Source of the DNA: Hyphomicrobium zavarzinii ATCC 27496
GTDB lineage: Bacteria; Pseudomonadota; Alphaproteobacteria; Rhizobiales; Hyphomicrobiaceae
NCBI RefSeq assembly: GCF_000383415.1
Contig: NZ_KB911260.1
Coordinates: 62,001 to 126,000 of the forward strand
Length of the DNA stretch: 64,000 bases
Direction: 5' to 3'
Part shown: positions 36,716-45,304 of the stretch, piece by piece
Layout of the letters: the number at the start of each line of letters is the position of its first letter
How positions within the stretch are numbered: position 1 is the stretch's first letter
Notes under the pieces: generated by a model
Seen by the model: the letters and a program-made list of their open reading frames with translations, nothing else
Databases searched by the model: none
Told to the model about the DNA's origin: nothing
Program-made: the position numbers and the translations under genes

Positions 36716-38509
36716 TCAGGCCGCAGCCGTCGTGTTGGCGCGGGTGTTCACCACGTCGGCACGGACGGGGCGGGCGCCGCCGAAGAGCTGGCCCTGGCCA
36801 AGGAGAACGCCGAAGCCGAACACGCGGGCAAGCTGCTCGTCGTTGTCGATCCGCTCGACCACGAGCGTGAGGCCGTGGGCGGCGAGATGGCGGCAGACGT
36901 CGCTCGACGGGATGCGGCCGCTGGGGGCCGGCAGGCCTTCCAGGAACACGGATGCATCAAGCTTGACGAAGGCGAAGCCCTGCTCGGCCAGCTCCTCGAA
37001 GTCCATGTCGAGATCGGTGATGGCGGAGAGTGCGAAGCGGAAACCGAGCGCGCGCATGTCGGCGAGGGAATCCCACTCCGGCGTGGAGAAGCCGCGCACG
37101 TCGCTCTGCGTGAACGAGAGGACGAGTTGCGTGGCAAGGCTCGCGCGCTGGTGCAGGGTCTCCGCCAGCTCACCGAGGAAGTGCTCGTCGGCGACGGACT
37201 CGCCGCTGAAGGACGAGAACACGGAGCCGCCCTTGCCGCGCTCTTCCAGGCGGCGGGCTACGGCGGCGGTGCGCGTGATGCGAACGCCGTCGAACAGCGG
37301 AAGCAGGCCGGTGCCGCGCAGGTCAGGTCCGCCGGAAACGTTGAGCGGGTTGCCGTCAACGTCGCGCAGGCGAACGGTCACCTCGTAGTGGCGCGTCTGC
37401 TGATCCTCGAGACCGAGGATCGGCTCGAGCGCGACGTCGATGCGGCCGGCCGAGATGGCGTCCGCCATCAGACGCGCGCGGGCATCGGACGGAGAAGACG
37501 GGCGCTGCGGAGCCGCGCCGCGCACGAAGGGCGGGAGCGGGGGCGGCTGCGGTGCCGAAGCGCGGGGCGGCGGCGGGGGAGGCGCGCTCATGCGCGGAGC
37601 CTCGCGCTCGCCCATTGCGGCGCGCATAGAGCCTGCCGTCATGCGGAGCGCGTCGATGGAATGCTCGACACCCATCTCGGGGGCGGCCGGCGCGCGGGGC
37701 GCCTGCATGGGTGCAGGTTGGGGAGCTGGCTGAGCGGCGGCCGCGCGTGCTTCCTGCTGCTCGGCTGCGTTGACCTCTTCCAGCAGCCTCTTGATGGCGT
37801 CCTGAATGATCTCGACGTCGGCTTCGCGCGGCGCGGAGGCCTGCTGGGGCGCGGCGTGCCGCGCGGGAGCAGCCTGTGGTGCCGCACGCGAGCGGGCGGG
37901 CTCTGTCTGCTCGGCGCCGCGGCCGGAGACGCGCCCGGTCACGAACGGCGGCAGCTCCTGCTGGCCCGCGGTGGGACGGAAAGACCAGAAATCCTGGAGA
38001 TCCTCTCCCTGTGCCACGGCCTCGGCGGACGGGGCGAGGGGGGTCGCCGGCAGCGGCGGCGGAGCCGGGCGCTCCGCCTTCAGCGGCGGCTGGCCCGGAT
38101 GGGCGGCGTCAGGATAGGAGGGGGCGGCGCCGTGAGGACGCGGAGGCGTGGCGGCGCGCTGCGGCTGGGGCATCGGCGGCGGCGGGACAGCCGGACGGGC
38201 GGCACGTGCCGCAGCCGGGGCGGGCGCTGCAAGCCCGGCCGCGCCGGGGGCGGGACGCGGCTCGTCCTTCATGCGGCGAAGCTCCTGCTCACGCCGGTCG
38301 AGGATGCGCGCGGGCTTGAAGCCCTCGCGTCCCCCGCGCCAGATGAAGGTGTGAACGGTGAGCAGAAGCAGATAGGCCGCAAGAGCCGCCGTCGCGGCCA
38401 CCGGACCCGGGAGGCCCGCATGCTGATAGAGCGCCACCGCGCCGGCACCAGCAACCAGGCCCATCGCTACCACCACAACAGTCTGTGAGGCTGTTTGATT
38501 TCGCGTCAT
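36716..38509 (-). CDS. membrane protein with degenerate EAL domain
   Basis: A 597-residue protein. Two N-terminal membrane helices (VVVVAMGLVAGAGAVALY; VAATAALAAYLLLLTVHTFIW) are followed by a ~270-residue Pro/Ala-rich disordered linker. The C-terminal part (~340-590) has an EAL-domain layout: ALEPILGLEDQ, then YEVTVRL where the EAL signature should be (EVT at 376-378), QLVLSFTQSDVRG, ALGFRFALSAITD and FAFVKLDASVF. The catalytic Glu-Ala-Leu and later metal residues are not conserved, so c-di-GMP hydrolysis is unlikely. Binding of c-di-GMP or a protein partner is possible. GGAAGAG precedes ATG 38509. Confidence 0.82.
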   Translation of the reverse strand: MTRNQTASQTVVVVAMGLVAGAGAVALYQHAGLPGPVAATAALAAYLLLLTVHTFIWRGGREGFKPARILDRREQELRRMKDEPRPAPGAAGLAAPAPAAARAARPAVPPPPMPQPQRAATPPRPHGAAPSYPDAAHPGQPPLKAERPAPPPLPATPLAPSAEAVAQGEDLQDFWSFRPTAGQQELPPFVTGRVSGRGAEQTEPARSRAAPQAAPARHAAPQQASAPREADVEIIQDAIKRLLEEVNAAEQQEARAAAAQPAPQPAPMQAPRAPAAPEMGVEHSIDALRMTAGSMRAAMGEREAPRMSAPPPPPPRASAPQPPPLPPFVRGAAPQRPSSPSDARARLMADAISAGRIDVALEPILGLEDQQTRHYEVTVRLRDVDGNPLNVSGGPDLRGTGLLPLFDGVRITRTAAVARRLEERGKGGSVFSSFSGESVADEHFLGELAETLHQRASLATQLVLSFTQSDVRGFSTPEWDSLADMRALGFRFALSAITDLDMDFEELAEQGFAFVKLDASVFLEGLPAPSGRIPSSDVCRHLAAHGLTLVVERIDNDEQLARVFGFGVLLGQGQLFGGARPVRADVVNTRANTTAAA

Positions 38510-38856
38510 GTTCTGCTCTTCCCCCAATACCCTTGCGGACGCGACACCCGAGACTCCGGTGCGAATCGCATGATTGAGGTTCGGTCGGTTCCCTACGCAA
38601 GGCAATGCGAGGGGCCACAGGTATCACCAGGATTTCGTGAGGCGGTTTCCCGACTTAGGGAGGGGCGTGGCGCGGATGCATCGGCGGGGTGGCGCTTTGG
38701 TCAGCAGGTTTCCGGCGGGAGGGCCGCAATGGCGCCACGAGGCAGCCAACAGGCCACCCGAATCGAGCAGCCGTTTAGATGTCGTTAGGCGAATCGGACT
38801 GCTATGGTCTTGTCCGGGCCGCCTCTCTGTCCGGCGTACGAAGGAGACCAGCCCTG
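38510..38856. other. divergent intergenic region
   Basis: About 350 bases between the degenerate EAL gene and the SDR gene. It must hold promoters for both. I see no ORF with coding character, and no clear consensus promoter or repeat; only the AAGGAG before the SDR start stands out. Confidence 0.4.
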
Positions 38857-39606
38857 ATGTTGATGAGCGTAATTTCGCGCCAGTGCGAGTATGTTGCCAT
38901 GCCCGAGCTTTCGGGTGCCCGTGTTCTGATTACCGGCCTGACGTCGTCCTCGGGCTTCGATCTCGCCCGCAGCTTCGCAGACCATGGCGCGCGCCTCATC
39001 ATTCAGTCGCCGGAGGATACTCCCGAGATGACCGAGCTTGCGGCGGTGCTCGCCGAGAGCTCATCCGACATCAAACTTTTCAACGACCCGCTGCAGAGCG
39101 ACGAGGAGGCCGCCCGTCTGGTGCAGTCTGCGGTGCAGGAGTTCGGCGGTCTCGACGTGGTCGTCAATCTCGCCTCCGTCAGCTCCACGGCCGTCGCGAA
39201 GCTGGAGACGGTCGAGGACGCGGACGCGCTCGTCGCTCATGCATTGCGTCTTCCGCTGCGGCTCACCGAGGTTGCGGCCAATCGTATGCGCCTGGTGTGG
39301 ATCGAAGGCGCCATCCTCAATGTGGTGCGCGTTCCCGATGTAGGGGGCGGCCGGGCCATGATGCTCTCCGACCTGCTGCGCGCGGAGCTTGCGGACATGA
39401 CGCGCTCGCTCGCCGCGAGCTGGGCGGAGCACGGCATCCGCATCAATGCGATCGGTCCCACGTCATCGGTGGCGGCGCTCGGCGGACACACGGCGGGGTC
39501 TGATGCCGATCTCGCGGCCATCGCTCTTCAGCTCGCGAGCCGCAGGGGCGGCAACGTCTCCGGCCATCTGCTCGATGCGGAAGGCGCGTCGCGCCGCTGG
39601 TGCTAG
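38857..39606 (+). CDS. short-chain dehydrogenase/reductase-like protein lacking the catalytic triad
   Basis: A 249-residue Rossmann-fold protein of SDR type. The nucleotide-binding loop is altered (LITGLTSSSGFDLAR instead of TGxxxGIG). The mid-domain reads LDVVVNLASVSS, close to the NNAG motif. The usual YxxxK catalytic block is replaced by AMMLSDLLRAEL. The C-terminal HGIRINAIGP segment is normal. It is thus a member without the classical active site, perhaps a non-enzymatic binder. The start is set by AAGGAG about ten bases before ATG 38857; upstream in-frame codons are rejected. Confidence 0.78.
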   Translation: MLMSVISRQCEYVAMPELSGARVLITGLTSSSGFDLARSFADHGARLIIQSPEDTPEMTELAAVLAESSSDIKLFNDPLQSDEEAARLVQSAVQEFGGLDVVVNLASVSSTAVAKLETVEDADALVAHALRLPLRLTEVAANRMRLVWIEGAILNVVRVPDVGGGRAMMLSDLLRAELADMTRSLAASWAEHGIRINAIGPTSSVAALGGHTAGSDADLAAIALQLASRRGGNVSGHLLDAEGASRRWC

Positions 39607-39634
39607 GACGCCATCGCGATCTTCAGCCGGAAGC

Positions 39635-42600
39635 TCATTCCGCGGGCGTTGCGAGGGGGGTGCCTTCGGGCTCCTCCGCGCGGTGCGATGCGCCGATGTA
39701 GCTCAGCACCGTGGGGACGACGAACAGCGTCAGCAGCGTGCCGAGGCTCATGCCGCCGACGATGACCCATCCGATCTGCTGGCGGCTTTCTGCGCCGGCC
39801 CCTTCCGCGAGGGCAAGGGGGACCGCGCCCAGCACCATGGCGCCGGTGGTCATCAGGATCGGCCGGAGGCGCAGGCTCGCGGCTTCCGTGATGGCGTCCA
39901 TGCGGCGGCGGCCCTCCTGCTCCAGGTGATTGGAGAACTCGACGATCAGGATGCCGTGCTTGGTGATGAGGCCCACGAGCGTGATGAGACCGATCTGCGA
40001 ATAGACGTTGAGCGAGCCTCCCGCATAGTGCAGCGCGCCGAGCGCACCCGAGATCGAGAGCGGCACGGTGAGCAGGATGATCAGCGGATCGCGGAAGCTT
40101 TCGAACTGCGCAGCGAGCACGAGGTAGATGAAGGCGAGCGCCAGCACGAACACGAGCGCGAGGCTCTGGCTCGAGGCGCGGTAGTCGCGGCTCTGGCCGT
40201 TGACGTCGGTCTGCACGGTTTGCGGCAGAACCTCGTCGACGGTGCGCTCGATGTGATCGAGCACCTCGCCGAGCGCATAGCCGGGGCCGATGTTCGCCGA
40301 TAGCGTCACCGAGCGGAGCTGGTTGAAGCGCTTCAGCTCCTTCGGCGCAACGCTTTCAACCACGCGGACGATGTTGGAGAGCTGGATCATCTCTCCCGCG
40401 GGCGAGCGCAGGAAGATGGTGTCGAGGGCCGCCGGGGTGGAGCGGTCGCGCTCGGCGAGCTGGACCAGCACGTCGTATTGCTCGCCATTCATCTCGAAGC
40501 GCGTCACTTGGCGTCCGCCGAGCAGCGTTTCGAGCGTGCGGCCGATGATGTTCACGTCGAGACCGAGGTCGGAAACCTTCGCGCGGTCGATCTCGAGGCG
40601 GAACTCGGGCGTGTTGAGCTTGAGGTCGGTCTCGAGGCTTTCGAGGCCTTTGTAGTTGGCGAGGGCGGCGACCAGCTTCTCAGACAGTGCCTGCAACTCT
40701 TCGTAAGTGCCGGACGACTGGATGATGAACTCGACGGGGCGGGAGCCGCCGCGCTGGCCGAAGGCGTTCGGGTTCTGCACAAAAGCCTGCATTCCGGCGA
40801 TGCGTCGCACCTGCGGCGTCAGCTCGCGCGAGATCTCCTGCTGGGTGCGCGTGCGCTCCGACCAATCCTTGAGAGGGGCGAAGATCAGGAAGCCCGAGAC
40901 CTCGGGATTGCCGTTGATGAGCAGGCGCGACTTGATCTCCGGCACCTTGGCCAGCATGGCGTCGGCTTCGGCGCTGTAGCGGCTCGTGTAGGCGAGCGTG
41001 GCTCCTTCGGGTCCCGTGCCGCGGACGCGGATGACGCCGCGATCCTCGACGGGCGCAAGCTCAGATTTGAGGTTCACGAAGAAATAGACGCAGGAGCCCG
41101 CCACGACGGTGGCAAGCAGGAGAATGACGGGCCGGTTGGCGAGTGCGATCGAGAGCGCGCGCCGGTAGCCGTTCTCGAGGCCGGTGAGAAAACGCTCGAT
41201 CAGGAGGAAGATACGGCCGGGCTTCGTCTCGTGGCGCAAGAGCCGCGAGCACATCATCGGCGTCAAGGTGAGCGCGACGAAGCCCGAGATGATCACGGCG
41301 CCCGCGAGGGTGAGCGCGAATTCGAGGAACAGGCGTCCGGTCTTGCCGGGCGCGAAGGCGATGGGCGCATAGACGGCGGCAAGCGTCAGCGTCATGGCGA
41401 TAACGGCGAAGCCGATCTCGCGGGTTCCCTTGATGGCCGCCTGCACCGGCTTCATGCCGTTTTCGATGTGGCGGTAGATGTTCTCCAGTACGACGATGGC
41501 GTCGTCCACCACGAGGCCGATGGCGAGCACCATGGCGAGCAGCGTCAGCGTGTTCACGCTGAAGCCGAAGGTGAACATCAGCGTGAAGGTGGCGATCAGC
41601 GAGATCGGGATCGTCACGATGGGGATGAAGGAGGCGCGGAAGGAGCGCAGGAAGAAGACGATCACGAGCACGACGAGCAGGATGGCTTCGCCGATGGCGT
41701 GGTAGACGGCGGCGATGGAGCGCTCGATGAAGATGGCGTCGTCGTTGGCGATGTCGGCCTTCATGCCGTTCGGCATGGTCTCGTTCATCTTCGGCAGAAG
41801 TGCGCGGATCTCGCGCGAAACGTCGAGCGGGTTCGCTACCGATTGCTTGATGACGCCGACGGCGATGGCGGATTTGCCGTCGTAGCGGCTTTCGCGCCGC
41901 TCATCCGCGGCGCCGAGCTCGACGCGGGCCACCTCTCCGAGCTTCACCTGATGATTGCCGGAAAGCTTGATGACGACGTTGCGGAACTCTTCGGGCGTGA
42001 CGAGGCCCGTGCGGGACAGCACGCTGAACTCGCGGTTGGCGCTTTCGATGCGGCCCGAAGGCAGCTCCACGTTCTGGGTGCGCAGTGCGTTCTCGATGTC
42101 CTGGACGGTGAGCGAGAATGCGGCGAGCCGCTCGCGGTCGATCCAGATGCGCATGGCATAGCGGCGCTCACCGTAGATTGTCACATCCGCCACGCCGTTG
42201 AGGTTCTTCAACTGGTCGACGATGAAGCGGTCGATGTAGTCTGTGATCTCCAGCGGCGACAGCGTGGGGCTCGTGAAGACGAGCAGCATGATGGGCTGGG
42301 CGTCCGCCTCGACCTTGGCGATCACCGGCTCGTCGATCTCGTCGGGGAGGCGGCCGCGCACGCGGGAGACGCGGTCGCGCACGTCGCTTGCGGCAACGTC
42401 CTGATCGACCTCCGGGCGGAAGCGCACGCTGATGCGGCTCTGCTCGGAGCGGCTCGATGAATCGAGCACGTCGATACCGGAGATGCCGGCGATGGAGCCT
42501 TCCAGAACCTGCGTGATCTGCGTCTCGATGATCTTCGCCGAGGCGCCCGGATAGCGCGTGGTGACGGAGACGACCGGCTCGTCCACGTTTGGATACTCGC

Positions 42601-42703
42601 GCACGGTGAGGCGCGTGTAGGAGACCATGCCGAGCAGGACGATGACGAGGCTCAGGACCGTCGCGAAGACCGGACGGCGGATGCACAGCTCGAACAGGTT
42701 CAT
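39635..42703 (-). CDS. RND efflux pump inner-membrane transporter (HAE1/AcrB-type)
   Basis: A 1022-residue protein starting NLFELCIRRPVFATVLSLVIVLLG, the N-terminus of hydrophobe/amphiphile RND pumps. Twelve membrane helices and two large periplasmic loops are visible. The proton-relay Asp pair is in LVVDDAIVVLENI of helix 4, and the second half repeats the layout (GLITKHGILIVEFSNH). It overlaps the adaptor gene by one base (start at 42703), so they are coupled. No outer-membrane factor gene is nearby. Substrates are unknown; multidrug or solvent efflux is typical. Confidence 0.94.
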   Translation of the reverse strand: MNLFELCIRRPVFATVLSLVIVLLGMVSYTRLTVREYPNVDEPVVSVTTRYPGASAKIIETQITQVLEGSIAGISGIDVLDSSSRSEQSRISVRFRPEVDQDVAASDVRDRVSRVRGRLPDEIDEPVIAKVEADAQPIMLLVFTSPTLSPLEITDYIDRFIVDQLKNLNGVADVTIYGERRYAMRIWIDRERLAAFSLTVQDIENALRTQNVELPSGRIESANREFSVLSRTGLVTPEEFRNVVIKLSGNHQVKLGEVARVELGAADERRESRYDGKSAIAVGVIKQSVANPLDVSREIRALLPKMNETMPNGMKADIANDDAIFIERSIAAVYHAIGEAILLVVLVIVFFLRSFRASFIPIVTIPISLIATFTLMFTFGFSVNTLTLLAMVLAIGLVVDDAIVVLENIYRHIENGMKPVQAAIKGTREIGFAVIAMTLTLAAVYAPIAFAPGKTGRLFLEFALTLAGAVIISGFVALTLTPMMCSRLLRHETKPGRIFLLIERFLTGLENGYRRALSIALANRPVILLLATVVAGSCVYFFVNLKSELAPVEDRGVIRVRGTGPEGATLAYTSRYSAEADAMLAKVPEIKSRLLINGNPEVSGFLIFAPLKDWSERTRTQQEISRELTPQVRRIAGMQAFVQNPNAFGQRGGSRPVEFIIQSSGTYEELQALSEKLVAALANYKGLESLETDLKLNTPEFRLEIDRAKVSDLGLDVNIIGRTLETLLGGRQVTRFEMNGEQYDVLVQLAERDRSTPAALDTIFLRSPAGEMIQLSNIVRVVESVAPKELKRFNQLRSVTLSANIGPGYALGEVLDHIERTVDEVLPQTVQTDVNGQSRDYRASSQSLALVFVLALAFIYLVLAAQFESFRDPLIILLTVPLSISGALGALHYAGGSLNVYSQIGLITLVGLITKHGILIVEFSNHLEQEGRRRMDAITEAASLRLRPILMTTGAMVLGAVPLALAEGAGAESRQQIGWVIVGGMSLGTLLTLFVVPTVLSYIGASHRAEEPEGTPLATPAE

Positions 42704-43866
42704 CAGGTGCCCCGCGCGGTGGGCTGGCTGCCTGTCACGATCTCAACCTGGCTGCCGTCCTTGAGCTTCTGCTGGCCTGCGGTGACGACGGTGGCGTCGA
42801 CGGCGAGCCCTTCGAGGATCTCGACAAGTCCGTTGTTGCGGCTACCGAGCGTCACTTTGGCCTCGAGGGCCTGTCCGTTCTCGACGCGGAAGACGATCTT
42901 CTCCTCGCCGCGCGGAACGATGGCGCTCTCGGGCACGACGAGCACATTGCGCTTCACCTGTCCCTTGACGCGCACGCGGGCAAACAGGCCCGGACGAAGG
43001 ATCAGCTCGGGGTTCTCGAGACGAGCGCGGATGTTGAGGGCGCGGCCGTTGACGTCGAGGTGCGGGTCGATGGCGTAGATGGTGCCCGTGAAGGTGCGGC
43101 CGGGGAGGGCGTCGACGCTGATCTCGATGGTCTGCCCGGTCTTGACCTGCGAGAGGTAGAGCTCGGGAAGCTTGAAGTCGATTTTGAGGGTGTCGATCTT
43201 CTCGAGATTGACGATCGGGGCACCTGCCGCGATGTAGGCGCCGGGCGAGACCTTGCGGATGCCGGCGACGCCACTGAAGGGCGCGCGAATGGTATGCTTG
43301 GCGAGGCGGACCTTGGCGAGCTCGAGCGCGGCGCGTGCGGTCTCGGCATTGGTGGAGGCTTCGTCGCGGGCACGTTCCGTCACGTTGCCGGACTTGGCGA
43401 GCGAGTTGGCGCGGCCGAGGTTGCCTTGCGCGAGATTGTAGCGGGCCTGGGCGTCGTCCAGCTCGGCAACGGCGAGGGCATCGTCGAGGCGCACCATGAC
43501 GTCTCCGGCGTTAACGTGAGAGCCTTCGCCGAGCGGGATCTCGGTGATGCGCCCGGTGATCTCGGAGCTGATCTGAACGGATTCGTCGGACTGGAGCGTG
43601 CCGATGGCGCGCAGGTCCTCGGTGGAGCTGGTGGAGACCGCAGTCGTGGCTTCAACCGCCACGCCTTGCCGTCCTGCCGATCTCTCGGCGCCTTCACCCT
43701 TCTTGTTTTTCGGTTCGGCTGCCTTCTCGGGAGGCGCAGTCTTCAGCAGGGCGGACGGATCGATGCCGAGGTGCTGTGGCAGCCCCCAGAGCTTCCCTTC
43801 CGTCGCGTAGAACGCGGCGCCGGCCGACAGCAACAGCACGGCGCAGGCGAACCAGACTTTCAACAT
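42703..43866 (-). CDS. RND efflux periplasmic adaptor (membrane fusion protein)
   Basis: A 387-residue HlyD/AcrA-type protein. It has an N-terminal signal anchor (MLKVWFACAVLLLSAGAAFYA), a lipoyl half-motif (VNAGDVMVRLDD), a short alpha-hairpin (ARYNLAQGNLGRANSLA), a second lipoyl half (HTIRAPFSGVAGI) and a beta-barrel part with GLFARVRV. It links the RND pump to an outer-membrane channel. It is first in the two-gene operon, with the pump directly downstream. No lipobox Cys is seen, so it is membrane-anchored rather than lipidated. Confidence 0.92.
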   Translation of the reverse strand: MLKVWFACAVLLLSAGAAFYATEGKLWGLPQHLGIDPSALLKTAPPEKAAEPKNKKGEGAERSAGRQGVAVEATTAVSTSSTEDLRAIGTLQSDESVQISSEITGRITEIPLGEGSHVNAGDVMVRLDDALAVAELDDAQARYNLAQGNLGRANSLAKSGNVTERARDEASTNAETARAALELAKVRLAKHTIRAPFSGVAGIRKVSPGAYIAAGAPIVNLEKIDTLKIDFKLPELYLSQVKTGQTIEISVDALPGRTFTGTIYAIDPHLDVNGRALNIRARLENPELILRPGLFARVRVKGQVKRNVLVVPESAIVPRGEEKIVFRVENGQALEAKVTLGSRNNGLVEILEGLAVDATVVTAGQQKLKDGSQVEIVTGSQPTARGT

Positions 43867-44133
43867 TCATGCACCTTCTGCGGGTGGCAGCGACGTGAAC
43901 CGGATAGCGGTGTCTTTTGCGCCTCGGGCTCTGTGGCCCGGTTGCGGTCCGGACATTGGGCGGCAAGCAGATGTCTGCGCTCCCCTCGACACGGTAAACG
44001 TGGCAGCCCGTCAAAAGCCGTCGAAATTCGTCTGCTGCGCCGGGGATGGTGCGCACCGGGGTGAGCTTACGCTTGAAATATGGCAGGGGCTACAGCTCTC
44101 GCGCCGGATAATGACCGGTTTGCTGCGGCAACC

Positions 44134-45177
44134 TTAGGCGGCGGGAGAGGCCTGTTTCTGGCGCTTGTGGCGGCGGGTCTTGGCCGGTGTGCTTGCGCGG
44201 CGCAGGGGCTGCGCGGAAGACGCCGCCTGCTTGTCGGCCGCCGGCACCTCCGTGACCCTGACCTTGGCGGGAGGGGCCAACTCGGACACGGCCGGATCGA
44301 GCCCGTCAGCGGTCTTGGGCGCCGGAATGGGCCCGTAGAAGGGAACCAGCGCCTTGTACGGCGCCTTGGCCAGGATCGGCTGCAATTCCGTCTCGATCGT
44401 GGCCAGCGGGACGACGTCGCTCTTAGCCTTCAGGTGAACGACCTTGAAGCCCTTCGCCTTGAGTCCTGCCAGGATTGCGGGCAGCGCCTTGGCCGTGGGC
44501 TTCTTGAGATCGTGAAACAGAAGGATGCCGCCGTGACGCGCTTCGACCAGTTTCAGCGTGCGGTCGGCGATGCGCTGGGGGCTGCCGATGAAGCTGTCGT
44601 TCGAGATGACGTCGACGGTGAAGCTCGCGATGTTGCGGGACTGAAGATAGGCGAGAAGCTCGTCGCTGTCGTTGAGGCCCGGGAAGCGGAAGAACGGCGC
44701 GATGCCGGTGGCGGCGGCGAGCGAGACAGCCGCGAAGCCGCGCTCGATCTGATCCTTCGCCTTCTCGATCGAAAGCCGCTTCAGGTTGTTCGGGTGTGTC
44801 CAGGTGTGGGTGCCGACGGTGTGGCCGCGCGCCAGCACGTCCTTGGTGGAGGCGGGATAGGAGAGCGCCATCTCGCCCACTGAGAAGAACGTGGCCTTGG
44901 TGCAGAAGGCATCCAGTGTGTCGAGGATGGGCGTCGTGACCCACGGCACGGGCCCGTCGTCGAAGGTCAGCACCACCTCGTTCGGGCCGAGGAAGCTCTG
45001 CTCCTTGTCGCGCTGGGTGATCGAGCCGAAGATCGGGCCGCCCTTGGTGTCGATCTCGATCACGCGGGAGACGCCGAGCGCTTTCGCGGGGTCGTTGCAG
45101 TCCGACGCGAGAGAGGGAGACACGCCAACTGCAAGCGTGCATACGGCCAATGCCGTCGCTCTGATCCGCAGGCGCAT
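44134..45177 (-). CDS. exported polysaccharide deacetylase (NodB homology domain), copy 1
   Basis: A 347-residue protein with a signal peptide ending around SLAS. The carbohydrate esterase 4 motifs are present: VVLTFDDGP (Asp-Asp metal/base), HTWTH, FFRFPG and GGILLFHD. The C-terminal ~70 residues are a basic, Ala/Pro-rich tail (KTRRHKRQK), a feature of cell-wall-binding ends. CE4 enzymes remove N-acetyl groups from chitin, peptidoglycan or exopolysaccharide. GGGAG lies nine bases upstream of ATG 45177. It is paralogous to the next gene upstream (45305-46474), same strand. Confidence 0.87.
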   Translation of the reverse strand: MRLRIRATALAVCTLAVGVSPSLASDCNDPAKALGVSRVIEIDTKGGPIFGSITQRDKEQSFLGPNEVVLTFDDGPVPWVTTPILDTLDAFCTKATFFSVGEMALSYPASTKDVLARGHTVGTHTWTHPNNLKRLSIEKAKDQIERGFAAVSLAAATGIAPFFRFPGLNDSDELLAYLQSRNIASFTVDVISNDSFIGSPQRIADRTLKLVEARHGGILLFHDLKKPTAKALPAILAGLKAKGFKVVHLKAKSDVVPLATIETELQPILAKAPYKALVPFYGPIPAPKTADGLDPAVSELAPPAKVRVTEVPAADKQAASSAQPLRRASTPAKTRRHKRQKQASPAA

Positions 45178-45304
45178 GGCCAATCGCTCCCGTCATCCGC
45201 TTCGATGTAATCCGCGCGGACTTTCGGTGATTTTCCTAGCTTGAACAAGCACCTGCCAGGCAAAACGCCGATTTTTCAGGCAAACAGCGGCTTTTGAGTC
45301 CCGG

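Noticed and set aside
36875-38488. 537-codon plus-strand ORF
   Set aside because: It is antisense to the degenerate EAL gene, which has signal, membrane helices and domain blocks; the ORF product is Arg/Gly/Ala-rich without family features.
40478-42460. 660-codon plus-strand ORF
   Set aside because: Antisense shadow of the RND pump gene, caused by high GC at third positions.
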